From positions 124,001-188,000 of the forward strand of contig NZ_AUHJ01000009.1 of NCBI RefSeq assembly GCF_000423125.1: DNA of 64,000 bases. The letters run 5' to 3'. The stretch comes from Haliea salexigens DSM 19537. Lineage in GTDB: Bacteria > Pseudomonadota > Gammaproteobacteria > Pseudomonadales > Halieaceae. The notes beneath the pieces are model-generated. The model did not search any database, had not been told where the DNA came from, and saw only the letters and a list, made by a program, of their open reading frames with translations. Within the stretch, counting starts at the first letter, position 1. Each line of letters starts with the position of its first letter. The position numbers and the translations under genes were made by a program. Shown here piece after piece: positions 35,609-44,632 of the stretch.

Positions 35609-36948
35609 GCGTTGGCCACGCCTGTTTCACCGGCGGGCAGCTCTTCACGCGCCGGGCCGAACACCGCCCAGAGAAACACGACCGCCGCCACAGCAACCAC
35701 ACAACCAGCGCCCAGGCGCATCATGTAGAACAGGCTCAGCTGCTCCTGTACCTCCATGTAATTGATACCCATGACGCGCTGCAGGTGCGTCTGCACCACA
35801 CCGGCAAACGTCAGGGTAAAGGTCATGAAACACATGGAGGCCGTCATCAGCCAGAAGCTCCACATATTGATGATCTGGTTGAAGGGCTGTATGCGCCGCA
35901 GCTGCGGCATGGCATAGGTGACCACCGCCAGCACCATCATCACGTAGGCGCCGTAGAAGGCGAGGTGCCCGTGCGCCGCCGTAACCTGGGTGCCGTGCGT
36001 GTAGTAGTTGACCCAGTGCAGGGTATGCATGAAGCCCCAGACCCCGGCACCGAAGAAGGCCACCGTTGCACTGCCCAGTGTCCAGAGCATGGCAGCCTTG
36101 TTAGGGTGATTGCGGCGCCCTTTCCAGAACATGTAGAAGGCGAACATCACCATGGCGAAAAACGGCGCCACTTCCAGGGTGGAGAAGAAGCTACCGATGG
36201 GCTGCCAGTATCCCGGTGCGCCAATCCAGTAGTAGTGGTGGCCGGTGCCGAGCAGACCGGAGAACAGCGCCAGGCCGATAATCACGTACAGCCACTTCTC
36301 GATGATTTCACGATCCACACCGGTCAGCTTTATCAGCAGGTAGGCGAGCAGCGATGCCATGATCAGCTCCCACACACCCTCAACCCAGACGTGGACAATC
36401 CACCACCAGTACAACTTGTCCAGTGCCAGGTTGGACGGGTTGTAGAAGGCGAAAAACCAGAAGATTGCGGCCAGCCACAAACCCAGCATGAGGATGGAGT
36501 TGATCGCCGTCCTGCGCCCACGCAGCAGGGTCATGCTGGTGTTGTAGAGGAACAGCAGAAAGGAAATCGTGATAAGGATCTTCGACCACAGCGGTTGTTC
36601 GAGAAACTCGCGCCCCTCATGAATACCGAACTGGTAACTCACCAGCGCGCCGGCACCAGCCACCGCGAAAATGGCGAGCTGAATGTAGGCAATCAGCGGG
36701 CTGTGAATCTCGGTTTCTGCCTCTTCCGGCATAAGAAAGTAGGTGCAGCCCATGAACCCGATCAACAACCACACAATCAGCAGGTTGGTGTGGCTCATGC
36801 GCATGATATGGAACGGCACCATCTCCACCATGAATTCCGGCAGGACATACACGGTGGCGGCCAGAATGCCGAAGATGACCTGTAGCGCGAAAAGCGCCAT
36901 GGCGACTGCGAAAAAGGGCAGTGCGACCCGTTGAGTTTCGTATTTCAT
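35605..36948 (-). CDS. norB: Nitric oxide reductase catalytic subunit NorB
   Basis: 447-residue heme-copper-family membrane subunit reducing NO to nitrous oxide. The metal ligands are all present: His53 for heme b, His186 with Glu190 (HVWVEGVWE) and His237/His238 (GTGHHYYW) for FeB, and His326/His328 (AAHGHLAFYG) for hemes b3 and b. About twelve membrane segments. It lacks the N-terminal quinol-oxidase-like extension of qNor, and norC is next to it, so it is the cytochrome c-dependent type. It follows norC by 48 bases and overlaps norQ. Confidence 0.97.
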   Translation of the reverse strand: MKYETQRVALPFFAVAMALFALQVIFGILAATVYVLPEFMVEMVPFHIMRMSHTNLLIVWLLIGFMGCTYFLMPEEAETEIHSPLIAYIQLAIFAVAGAGALVSYQFGIHEGREFLEQPLWSKILITISFLLFLYNTSMTLLRGRRTAINSILMLGLWLAAIFWFFAFYNPSNLALDKLYWWWIVHVWVEGVWELIMASLLAYLLIKLTGVDREIIEKWLYVIIGLALFSGLLGTGHHYYWIGAPGYWQPIGSFFSTLEVAPFFAMVMFAFYMFWKGRRNHPNKAAMLWTLGSATVAFFGAGVWGFMHTLHWVNYYTHGTQVTAAHGHLAFYGAYVMMVLAVVTYAMPQLRRIQPFNQIINMWSFWLMTASMCFMTFTLTFAGVVQTHLQRVMGINYMEVQEQLSLFYMMRLGAGCVVAVAAVVFLWAVFGPAREELPAGETGVANA

Positions 36949-36996
36949 TGCGTTCTCCTGCCTGCGTGTGCGCTGGACTCAATTCTGCAAAAGGGT

Positions 36997-37449
36997 TCAA
37001 CCGACCGGATGCGGTGGCCAGCCCTGGGTGTTGATGGAGTCGGCCCAGCGGAAGAAATCCACCAGGTTGTCCAGCTCTTCCTCACTGAGGTCAAACTTGG
37101 GCATCTGCCGGCGGCCGGGGACATTCAGCGGTTGCGCCTTGATCCAGCCCTTGATGCCGGCGCGTGCCGCATCCGGGTTCTCGCGGCCACCGTAACGTGT
37201 CCACACATTCCCCAGCTCTGGCGCGAAGTAGGCGCCCTCGCCGATCAGGCTGTGGCAATTGATACAGCTGTGCTTCTCCCAGACGTGTTTGCCCGCCGCA
37301 ACGCTTTCGGTCAGGCCCTCCTTGTCTGTCGACACATTCACCATGTACCAGTGGCTGTGTGCGGTGAGCCCTGCAAAGGCAAGAAAAAAGAACAGCGAGC
37401 CGCCAAAGAAGATATTGCGCGCCGCTGAACGAGAGAGTGATTCCATCAT
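36997..37449 (-). CDS. norC: Nitric oxide reductase cytochrome c subunit NorC
   Basis: 150 residues: an N-terminal membrane anchor (NIFFGGSLFFFLAFAGLTAH), the heme c motif CINCH and the distal Met ligand in RRQMPKFDLSEEEL. It passes electrons from periplasmic cytochrome c to NorB. The first of two adjacent ATG codons has GGGGG about ten bases upstream. It is first in norCBQD and is read divergently from nnrS, with an NsrR-type palindrome 53-75 bases upstream. Confidence 0.96.
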   Translation of the reverse strand: MMESLSRSAARNIFFGGSLFFFLAFAGLTAHSHWYMVNVSTDKEGLTESVAAGKHVWEKHSCINCHSLIGEGAYFAPELGNVWTRYGGRENPDAARAGIKGWIKAQPLNVPGRRQMPKFDLSEEELDNLVDFFRWADSINTQGWPPHPVG

Positions 37450-37501
37450 GATTGCTGCCCCCTTGCGTATTCTGCGGCACCCCCGCAGACACGCTCGTTA
37501 T

Positions 37502-37524
37502 AAAATGCATATACTATGCATGTT
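37502..37524. promoter_or_regulatory. NsrR-type operator in the norC/nnrS divergent promoter
   Basis: The core at 37505-37521 reads ATGCATATACTATGCAT: two perfect ATGCAT half-sites with a five-base spacer, flanked by AAA and GTT as at nirS. This is a near-ideal NsrR site. It would overlap the norC -10 (minus-strand TAGTAT at 37511-37516). Confidence 0.8.
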
Positions 37525-37617
37525 TTAATTCTCACACTGCCGAGCGGGGTCGTCAACCAGAGAACCCCCGCCTTTTGCGGCGGCGTGAGAGTGAAAATGC
37601 CTCCCATTAACGAAAAC

Positions 37618-37631
37618 CTGATGCAGATCAA
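37618..37631. promoter_or_regulatory. FNR-like box just upstream of nnrS
   Basis: CTGATGCAGATCAA matches nine of the ten specified bases of TTGAT-N4-ATCAA. It ends 11 bases before the nnrS start codon, too close for normal activation of nnrS and about 120 bases from the norC start. It could act at a distance on norC or repress a leaderless nnrS message; the role is unclear. Confidence 0.5.
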
Positions 37632-37642
37632 GCAGGCACCCC

Positions 37643-38803
37643 ATGCACAGTGCAACGACGACCATCCCCGCTCCGTTTCGCTATCCGTTCCGGATATTCT
37701 TTCTCTCCACCGCTGTCAGCGCCGTACTGCTGATTCCGCTGTGGCTGTATTTCCTGCTGGGCGGCGCACTGCAGCCGGCCCTGCCTGCCTTGCATTGGCA
37801 CCAGCACGAGATGCTCGGTGCCTTCGTCAACAGCGCCATTGCCGGTTTCCTGCTCACGGCCGTCTGCGCCTGGACCGGCACCCGGCCGGTGGCGGGCTGG
37901 CTGCTGGCCGCACTCTGGTTGCTGTGGTTGACTGGGCGCGGCGCCCTCTTGTTCGGCACGCACCCCTGGCTTGCAATGGCGCTTGACCTGACCTTCCTGC
38001 CTGCTGTGGCCCTGCTCGCCGCGCGCCCCATCGTCGCCAAGCGGCAGTGGCGGCAACTGCCGCTACTGGCCGTGCTCACTCTGCTCTGGCTGTGCGACCT
38101 CGGCTACCACCTCTGCGGCGACACGCAATGGCTGCGCGCCGCGATGTTGCTGACCGGTGGCCTGATTCTGGTGGTTGGGGGCCGCATTACGCCCGCGTTC
38201 TCGCGCAACTGGCTGCTCCAGCAGGGGCAACCCGCAGCTGACATCGGCACCTGGCGCTGGCTGGAAGCTTTGACGCTCGCAAGCACTTTACTGCTCGTCC
38301 TGGCGGAGGCAAGCGGTCGATTACCGGCGTGGCTGGTAGCACTGGTGGCACTGGTCGCGGGCCTCTCAGCGGCGTTGCGCACGTTCCTCTGGCGCGGCTG
38401 GCGGGTGCGCAGGGAGCCCCTGCTCGCCATCCTGCATATTGGCCTGCTCTGGGTTGCTGCAGGCTTTCTGCTCAGGAGCCTGGCCGGTTTCGGGCTGGTG
38501 ACCGATGCTGTCTGGCTGCACGCGCTGGGCGCCGGCGCCATGGGCACGATGATCCTGGGAGTCATGGCGCGTGTCGCGCTGGGGCATACCGGCAGACCTC
38601 TGGCACTACCGAGTGGTATCACATGGGCATTCGGGCTAATATTCCTCGCCGGCCTGCTACGCGTCATCGCGGGGCTCGGCTGGCTGCCCTGGGCCATCGG
38701 AATCCACGCAGCATCACTGTGCTGGACGTTGGCCTTTGCGCTTTTCATCTGGCGCTATTTCCCGATACTTACCAGACCCCGGATCGATGGAAAGCCCGGC
38801 TGA
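37643..38803 (+). CDS. nnrS: NnrS family heme-copper membrane protein
   Basis: 386 residues, about twelve membrane helices. Family marks are LHWHQHEMLGAFVNSAIAGFLLTAV near residue 50-75, VVGGRITPAFSRNW and HALGAGAMGTMILGVMARVALGHTGRPL, which carry the conserved histidines. NnrS proteins bind heme and copper and relieve nitrosative stress during NO metabolism. The stop and the nsrR start share bases (TGATG), so NnrS and its likely regulator are made from one message, divergent from norC. Confidence 0.93.
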   Translation: MHSATTTIPAPFRYPFRIFFLSTAVSAVLLIPLWLYFLLGGALQPALPALHWHQHEMLGAFVNSAIAGFLLTAVCAWTGTRPVAGWLLAALWLLWLTGRGALLFGTHPWLAMALDLTFLPAVALLAARPIVAKRQWRQLPLLAVLTLLWLCDLGYHLCGDTQWLRAAMLLTGGLILVVGGRITPAFSRNWLLQQGQPAADIGTWRWLEALTLASTLLLVLAEASGRLPAWLVALVALVAGLSAALRTFLWRGWRVRREPLLAILHIGLLWVAAGFLLRSLAGFGLVTDAVWLHALGAGAMGTMILGVMARVALGHTGRPLALPSGITWAFGLIFLAGLLRVIAGLGWLPWAIGIHAASLCWTLAFALFIWRYFPILTRPRIDGKPG

Positions 38804-39255
38804 TGCGCCTGACTCAATACACTGACTACGCCCTGCGCACGCTCATCTACCTTGGGGTCAGTCAGGGCAAGCGCCACACCATCCGCGACATCGCCGAGGC
38901 CTATGACATCTCCCGCCATCACCTGACCAAGGTTGTGCAGCACCTGCACCGGCATGGGTTTGTGGCCGCCACACGGGGCAAGGGCGGCGGTATCGCGTTA
39001 GCTCGCCCCGCCACGGATATCGTGGTCGGCGACGTGGTACGACGCATGGAGCCTTCCACGGCGCTGGTTGAGTGTTTCGACAGGGGCGGCCAGTGTGCCA
39101 TTCAGGGCCATTGCAAGCTGGCGCGCGCCCTGCGCGAGGCGTTCAACGCGTTCATTGCGGCTCTGGACGAATACACGCTGGCCGACCTGCTCGATGAGCG
39201 TGAAGAGCGCTTGCGTCACGTCCTCGGCATCCCCACCCTCACACTCCCAGACTGA
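38803..39255 (+). CDS. nsrR: NO-sensing Rrf2 repressor NsrR
   Basis: 150-residue Rrf2-family iron-sulfur regulator. The winged helix (MRLTQYTDYALRTLIYLG; IAEAYDISRHHLTKVVQHL) and the wing RGKGGGIALA are typical, and Cys91, Cys98 and Cys104 (VECFDRGGQCAIQGHC) match the cluster ligands of NsrR. NO destroys the cluster and releases the repressor from ATGCAT-N5-ATGCAT operators, two of which are seen at nirS and norC/nnrS. The open frame extends upstream inside nnrS, but the conserved N-terminus begins at the ATG at 38803. Confidence 0.94.
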   Translation: MRLTQYTDYALRTLIYLGVSQGKRHTIRDIAEAYDISRHHLTKVVQHLHRHGFVAATRGKGGGIALARPATDIVVGDVVRRMEPSTALVECFDRGGQCAIQGHCKLARALREAFNAFIAALDEYTLADLLDEREERLRHVLGIPTLTLPD

Positions 39256-39366
39256 ATACCCGGCGCAGAGCGGGATAGTCACCGTCATGCGCCAGATCAA
39301 TACACATCCCTTGCGGCCTGCGTTAACCTGCGCCGAGCGACCTTTCGACCACAATGGAGAGTCGAC

Positions 39367-40248
39367 ATGCCCAACCGTCCCGCAACCCCACCGCTGATCG
39401 CCACGCTGCGCGCGGAACACGTGCACCTGGCGCGGATCTCCGCTCTGATGACGGAGCAGCTGGATGCTCTCGACAATGGCGCCGTCGTGGACAGTCATAT
39501 TCTTTATGAAATCATGAGCTATATGGTCAACTGGGCTGACCGCTATCACCACCCACGTGAAGACCTGATCTACGGCCGCGCGGCAGAGCTGGATGCGCTA
39601 CTCGCCGACGACGTCGACAGTCTTCAGCGTCAACACGACGCCATGGCCAGCAATGCCCTTGCGTTGCAGAAGCTTATCGGCCGCTGGCGAGCGGGCAAGG
39701 CCACCGATGAAGCCGTAGTGCGGGCCGGACGCGACTACGTGGCCAACAGCGACCGCCACATGCAGAGCGAGGAGCAACTGGTGTTCCCGCGTATTGAGGC
39801 AGTGCTGGGCCCCGGCGACTGGCAGGAGCTGGAGCTGGACGACCGCCTGCAGGCAGCGGGCGACCCGGTATTCGGCCCACGCGTCGACCGCGAGTTCAGA
39901 AACCTCGCCCGCAAGTTGCGGCGGAGCGCCCGGCGCACCATTGAGCGCGGGGTGATGGCCGAGTGGGCGGGGCTGGAGTCAGCACTGGAGTCACTGGAGA
40001 TTCTCGGCAACGCCAATCGCATGGCGCTGCAGACGACCGGCGACACCCTGCGCTGTGCGCTACAGGAGTCGCTGGATATCGTACGCGATACGCCGCTGAC
40101 CGCAGCGCCGCGCTGCGCAATCAACAATGCGCGCTTGAGCGGTCGCTGGTTGGGCGCCCTCGCAACCATCGCCGGCGACACCGTGAACGACCTCACGCGC
40201 ATACGGCGCGAAATGCGCCGCCAACTGCATACGCTGGATACACTTTAG
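39367..40248 (+). CDS. Hemerythrin HHE domain protein with C-terminal helical extension
   Basis: 293 residues. The first 150 form an HHE cation-binding domain: RAEHVHLARI, DRYHHPREDLIYG, QRQHDAMASN and DRHMQSEEQLVFPRIE give the expected His and Glu ligands. The remaining half is helical, arginine-rich and has no family I recognise. HHE proteins of this kind are often in NO/denitrification loci, with proposed roles in NO or iron handling. GGAG lies eight bases before the ATG. It follows nsrR by 111 bases and ends three bases from the convergent diguanylate cyclase gene. Confidence 0.82.
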   Translation: MPNRPATPPLIATLRAEHVHLARISALMTEQLDALDNGAVVDSHILYEIMSYMVNWADRYHHPREDLIYGRAAELDALLADDVDSLQRQHDAMASNALALQKLIGRWRAGKATDEAVVRAGRDYVANSDRHMQSEEQLVFPRIEAVLGPGDWQELELDDRLQAAGDPVFGPRVDREFRNLARKLRRSARRTIERGVMAEWAGLESALESLEILGNANRMALQTTGDTLRCALQESLDIVRDTPLTAAPRCAINNARLSGRWLGALATIAGDTVNDLTRIRREMRRQLHTLDTL

Positions 40249-40251
40249 ACG

Positions 40252-40959
40252 CTAGGCCGGCACGGTGTCGTCCAGTGGCAGGCCCGGGGCTTCCTGTTCG
40301 GCCGCTACCACCCGGTTGCGCCCGGTATTCTTGGCGCAGTAGAGGGCGGCATCCGCGGCGGCGAAAAGCGCCTCCGCCGACATCTCCGCACTGAGCTCGG
40401 CGACGCCCACACTGCAGCTCACTGACAGCCCACTAAACATCCCGGTGAACTCGAGTGCGGCGATGCGCCGGCGCAGGCGCTCCGCAATCGCCAGCGCGGC
40501 GGCACCATCGGTCATCGGCAATTGCACACCGAACTCCTCACCACCGAGACGCCCCACGTCATCAGAGCGACGCAGCTGTTCCTGTAACGTATCGGCGATG
40601 GTTTTCAGCACAATGTCGCCACCCCCGTGGCCGTAGCGGTCGTTGACCGACTTGAACAGGTCGACGTCAATCATCAGCAGGCAAAGCGGCTGCTGGTAAC
40701 GCAATGAGCGCGCGATATTGCTCTCCAGCACCGCGAGAAAATAGCGCCGATTGGGAATCTGTGTAAGGTGGTCGGTGCGCGACTCCGCCAGCAGTAACGC
40801 CGTCAGGCGTCGTTGATTGCGATACAGGACAAGCACGACAGCCAGGGTGAATGCCATGGCCACCAGCAACGAGGTGAGCGTCACCTCGGTGATAGAGGCG
40901 CCCAGCAATTCCTGAGCCGAAAGCGGCGTCGGTAGCGACGCCGCCACGGCTGTCAGCAT
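40252..40959 (-). CDS. Membrane-anchored GGDEF diguanylate cyclase
   Basis: 235 residues from the ATG at 40959. A short exported-looking start (ending LSAQ) and one membrane helix ([18 protein letters not shown]) precede a full GGDEF domain with [26 protein letters not shown] and the active-site [10 protein letters not shown]. An RxxD inhibitory site (RRSD) lies five residues before GGEEF, so product inhibition by c-di-GMP is expected. It should be an active cyclase. A GTG at 41034 would add 25 basic residues; the ATG gives a better leader. It follows mscL. c-di-GMP from it could act on the LapD-type receptor encoded at the right edge of the window. Confidence 0.88.
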   Translation of the reverse strand: MLTAVAASLPTPLSAQELLGASITEVTLTSLLVAMAFTLAVVLVLYRNQRRLTALLLAESRTDHLTQIPNRRYFLAVLESNIARSLRYQQPLCLLMIDVDLFKSVNDRYGHGGGDIVLKTIADTLQEQLRRSDDVGRLGGEEFGVQLPMTDGAAALAIAERLRRRIAALEFTGMFSGLSVSCSVGVAELSAEMSAEALFAAADAALYCAKNTGRNRVVAAEQEAPGLPLDDTVPA

Positions 40960-41037
40960 CGGGGCCTGCCAGCACCTCCCCGGGGACCTCAACCCGTGCG
41001 AACGTGCCGGGGCGCTGCGCTCGCCTGGTGTCACCTG

Positions 41038-41493
41038 TCAGACAGGCTCAAGCGCCGATGTACAGTGACTGCAGCGTGTAGCCTTCAGGGGAACACTGGA
41101 AAGGCAGAAAGGACATTCCCTCTCCGTGGGCTCGGCGGCGGGCGCCTCCTCTTCACGCTTCAAACGGTTGATGCTGCGAATCAACAGGAATACCGCAAAG
41201 GCGACGATGAGAAAACTGATCACCGCGTTGATGAACAAGCCGTAACTGACGGTCACCGCGCCGGCTTCCTGCGCACTGGCCAGCGTCGGGTAGGGCCCCG
41301 CAACCACGCCCTGCTTGAGCGTGATGAACAGATCAGAGAAATCCACCCCCCCCAACAACAAGCCGATGGGCGGCATGATCACGTCGTTCACCAGGCTTTT
41401 GACAATGGTGCCAAAAGCCCCGCCGATAATAATCCCCACCGCCATATCGATGACGTTCCCACGCATGGCAAATTCTTTGAATTCTTTTAGCAT
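41038..41493 (-). CDS. mscL: Large-conductance mechanosensitive channel MscL with C-terminal zinc-ribbon-like tail
   Basis: 151 residues. [46 protein letters not shown] is the MscL N-terminus and first helix, and the second helix ([22 protein letters not shown]) follows at the usual distance. After the cytoplasmic helix the tail reads [18 protein letters not shown], a four-cysteine CxxC-N11-CxxC ribbon that is found in a subset of MscL proteins and may bind zinc. AGGGAGAAG precedes the start codon. Confidence 0.94.
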   Translation of the reverse strand: MLKEFKEFAMRGNVIDMAVGIIIGGAFGTIVKSLVNDVIMPPIGLLLGGVDFSDLFITLKQGVVAGPYPTLASAQEAGAVTVSYGLFINAVISFLIVAFAVFLLIRSINRLKREEEAPAAEPTERECPFCLSSVPLKATRCSHCTSALEPV

Positions 41494-41712
41494 TGTGGCT
41501 TCTCCCTAGAGCGTTCATACACACCGGCTACAGGATTCGGTGTTTCCTGTTGTGCGCCGATGCTCCAATTTCGCACCACCGGAACCGAAACACAAGCGCG
41601 CAGTGCCACGGTGAGCAATAGCACGCGCAGTTTGCCGGCGTATTTCCCCCCGCTGCCAGAGGCAAATCTGCTAGACTGGCCACACATTTCCCGTCTCTCA
41701 GGACGCTCTGCT

Positions 41713-43413
41713 TTGCACCGCGCCACACGCACGCCAGTTTGTCGTTTCATTGCCACGCGTTGCCTGCTGCTCGCGCTGGCATGCAGTGCACCGCTCTCCG
41801 CGCAGGATGTCAGTGAAGTCCCCGGAGAGCAGCCAGCCAATGTGCCGGCACCCAGCGGGGCTGCCCCGGTCGCAACCGAATCGGACAGCCGCGTGGCACA
41901 ACCACCTGCCACCGACCCCGAACCCGTTGCTGCCGACCCGGAAGTCGAACCTGTCCCTGCACCTGTTACGCCCGCACCCAAGCCCGCGGCGCCTGAGCCA
42001 ACGCCTGAGCCAACGCCTGAGCCAACGCCTGAGTCAACGCCAACGCCTGAGCCAACGCTTGAGCCTGAGCCTGAGCCTGCCAGCATCAGTGCCGAGACCG
42101 CCGATGATGTTCCCGGCACAGACGCCGAAAATCCGGCCCCTTCCGCCACCGGGCTGCCCCGGGCCCCAAACCTGCCGCTGGATGAGCCGGTCGAAAGCGA
42201 GGTGCCTGCCACTGCACCGCCAGCGGTGCCCGTGCCGCTGCAAGAACTCGTGCTGCTCGGGCGTGAAGTGCCACCCAAAACCTCCACACGCCTCGCCTGG
42301 GCGCCCACGCAATCCTTTGAAGGCATCTACGTCGACACCCCGGTGCTGGTGGTCAACGGTGTAGAGACCGGGCCCACGCTCTGCCTCACCGCCGCCATGC
42401 ACGGCGATGAACTGAACGGCATCGAAACTGTACGCCGCGTGCTGTATAACCTGGACGCCGGCAAGCTCAAGGGTGCGGTCATCGGCGTGCCTATCGTGAA
42501 CCTGCAGGGTTTCCATGCGGGCTCGCGGTACCTTACGGATCGCCGCGACCTGAACCGCTACTTCCCCGGCGACCCGAAAGGCAGCTCCGCGTCGCGCCTT
42601 GCCTATTCATTCTTTCACGAGGTCATCGCGCACTGCGATGCGCTGGTGGACCTGCATACCGGCTCCTTCTATCGCACCAACCTGCCGCAGCTGCGCGGCG
42701 ACCTGCGCGACCCGCGTGTGGTACAGCTCACCAAGGGTTTTGGTTCCACAGTGGTGGTTCACAGTGAGGGCACGGCGGGTACGCTGCGCCGCGCCGCGGT
42801 AGAGGTGGGGATTCCCGCCGTCACACTGGAGGCCGGTGGGCCGTCAGTACTCAGCGAAGACGCGGTAAGCCACAGTGTCAAAGCCATTCGCACCTTGCTC
42901 AATCAACTCGGCATGACCACCCGCTTCAGCCTCTGGGGCGACCCTGAGCCGGTGTACTACAACTCGGTATGGGAGCGCGCCCAGGTGGGGGGTATCGTGT
43001 TCAGCCGGGTGACGCTGGGGCAGACCGTGAAACGTGGTGATGTGCTCGGCACGGTCACCAACCCCATTACCAATGTGCGTACCCGCATCGTGTCCAAACA
43101 CAATGGGCGTATCATCGGTATGGCCCTGAACCAGGTTGTCCAGCCCGGCTTCGCCACGCACCATATCGGCATCACCCCACCCAAAGGGCAGATAAGCCCA
43201 CCGGAAGATGTGGTGGCGACAGATGCCGCGGAGGCCCGGCGCCTGCTCGACGCCTCTGTCAACGCAGGCGCTGACGTGAAGGCGAGCAATGGCGAGGAGG
43301 CGGCGGAGTCCGAGCAGGCCGATGTTGCCAGTGCCGGGGACGATGAAGCGCACGCAGCGGGAACAGAGTCGAGCGCAGACGAGGTCGGTGACGAAGACCT
43401 TGAGGAAGACTGA
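41713..43413 (+). CDS. Exported M14-type succinylglutamate desuccinylase/aspartoacylase-like protein
   Basis: 566 residues from the TTG at 41713 (AGGA ten bases upstream), which opens on a signal peptide ending APLSAQ. A proline/glutamate-rich linker of about 150 residues follows, then a zinc deacylase domain with AMHGDELNGIETVRR (His and Glu ligands), RRDLNRYFPG and LVDLHTGSFYR (third His), a beta-barrel-like C-terminal part with VKRGDVLGTVTNP and an acidic tail. AstE/aspartoacylase relatives remove acyl groups from amino acids; some exported ones act on peptidoglycan or surface peptides. The frame is open back to 41560, but that segment lacks a leader. The acidic ends suggest a periplasmic or surface location. 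Confidence 0.8.
   Translation: MHRATRTPVCRFIATRCLLLALACSAPLSAQDVSEVPGEQPANVPAPSGAAPVATESDSRVAQPPATDPEPVAADPEVEPVPAPVTPAPKPAAPEPTPEPTPEPTPESTPTPEPTLEPEPEPASISAETADDVPGTDAENPAPSATGLPRAPNLPLDEPVESEVPATAPPAVPVPLQELVLLGREVPPKTSTRLAWAPTQSFEGIYVDTPVLVVNGVETGPTLCLTAAMHGDELNGIETVRRVLYNLDAGKLKGAVIGVPIVNLQGFHAGSRYLTDRRDLNRYFPGDPKGSSASRLAYSFFHEVIAHCDALVDLHTGSFYRTNLPQLRGDLRDPRVVQLTKGFGSTVVVHSEGTAGTLRRAAVEVGIPAVTLEAGGPSVLSEDAVSHSVKAIRTLLNQLGMTTRFSLWGDPEPVYYNSVWERAQVGGIVFSRVTLGQTVKRGDVLGTVTNPITNVRTRIVSKHNGRIIGMALNQVVQPGFATHHIGITPPKGQISPPEDVVATDAAEARRLLDASVNAGADVKASNGEEAAESEQADVASAGDDEAHAAGTESSADEVGDEDLEED
41991..42079 (+). repeat. In-gene tandem repeat (GAGCCAACGCCT units)
   Basis: Four to five imperfect copies of the 12-base unit GAGCCAACGCCT, followed by GAGCCT hexamers, encode Pro-Glu-Pro-Thr repeats in the linker of the zinc deacylase. 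Copy number is likely to vary between strains by slippage, changing linker length in steps of two or four residues. Confidence 0.85.
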
Positions 43414-43421
43414 GTCGGCAG

Positions 43422-44621
43422 CTAGTGCGACACGCGGCTATGGGTGACAAAGCGCCCGGCGGCATCCACATCAAGAAGACACTGGCGCCCGGCCAGCATG
43501 GCGAGACAGATTGCCAGGAAAACCACCGCGGTGAGCACCAGCCAGATGCCCGTCAATGACACCTCGAACTGCAACAACAGGCCAACCGCAAGTGGCCCCA
43601 GGGCGGCGAGACAATAGCCGAAGCCCTGAGTCATGCCCGACAGTTCGCCAGCGACAGCCGGAGTGGCACTGCGCAGCACGAGTAACGCCAGGGCGAGACT
43701 GAAGCTTGCCCCCTGCCCCAAACCCAGCGCTACAACACCCGGCCAGCGCAGCACGGCGGGGCCCTGCAACAGGCAGTAGAATCCGACCGCCACCAGCGTC
43801 AGGGCACACACCAGGGCCGGACGCTGGTCGCGCCCCAGACGCGCCAGCCAGGGCGCTGCCAGCGCGGCGAACAACTGCACGAATACCGATGCGCCAAGCA
43901 GCAGGCCTGCCTCCGCTTCACCCAGCCCGCGCCGCTGTAGCAACACGGGCAGCCAACCGAACACGATATAGGCCAGAGCGGACTGGGATGCCATGAGCAG
44001 GGTAATCTGCCAGGCCAGGGGCGAACGCAACAAACCCACGCCCACCGGGGCGCGGGGGCCGGGCGCGACCTGCGGCCAGGGATGAGGCGCGAACACGCGC
44101 CAGCAGAGCAAGGCCAGGGCTGCGAGGGCGGACCAGCTTGCCAGGCTGAGCTGCCAGCTGCCCAGCGTGTTCGCCAGTGGAATACTCAGGCCCGCACCCA
44201 GCGCCCCGCCCAGACATAGCGCCATGGTATATACGCCCGTCATCAGGTCCGCGCCGCGCGGCAGGTCACGCTTCACCAGCACTGGCAGCACAGTACCGCC
44301 GATACCGATGGCAGCACCGGCGAGCGCCGTGCCCAGGAACAGGCGGAGGCTGCTCTCGCCGGCACGCAGCCACAGCGCCAGCGTCAACAGCAACAACGCC
44401 AGCGAGAGCGTGCGCTCGATGCCAATGCGTCTCGAAAGCCAGGGCGCCAGCGGCGCAAACAGACCCAGACACAACACGGGCAGCGTAGTCAGGCCACCGA
44501 TAGCGGCGGCGCTCAAACCGGTGTCCGCCTGCACACGGCTCAACAGGGGCGCGAGAGAAGCCAGCGCCGGCCGCAGATTGAGTGCAACCAGCACCATGAG
44601 CAGCAAAAGGCCGAGCGGCAT
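43422..44621 (-). CDS. MFS transporter, CynX/NimT (cyanate permease-like) family
   Basis: 399 residues, twelve predicted membrane helices. LVALNLRPALASLAPLLSRVQADTGLSAAAIGGLTTLPVLCLGLFAPLAP and the GGALGAGLSIPLA segment are typical of the COG2807 cyanate/nitroimidazole transporter group. It starts 11 bases after the fatty acyl-CoA reductase gene on the same strand and ends nine bases from the convergent zinc deacylase gene. The substrate is unknown; no cyanase gene is nearby. Confidence 0.86.
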   Translation of the reverse strand: MPLGLLLLMVLVALNLRPALASLAPLLSRVQADTGLSAAAIGGLTTLPVLCLGLFAPLAPWLSRRIGIERTLSLALLLLTLALWLRAGESSLRLFLGTALAGAAIGIGGTVLPVLVKRDLPRGADLMTGVYTMALCLGGALGAGLSIPLANTLGSWQLSLASWSALAALALLCWRVFAPHPWPQVAPGPRAPVGVGLLRSPLAWQITLLMASQSALAYIVFGWLPVLLQRRGLGEAEAGLLLGASVFVQLFAALAAPWLARLGRDQRPALVCALTLVAVGFYCLLQGPAVLRWPGVVALGLGQGASFSLALALLVLRSATPAVAGELSGMTQGFGYCLAALGPLAVGLLLQFEVSLTGIWLVLTAVVFLAICLAMLAGRQCLLDVDAAGRFVTHSRVSH

Positions 44622-44632
44622 ACGGGGTGTTC

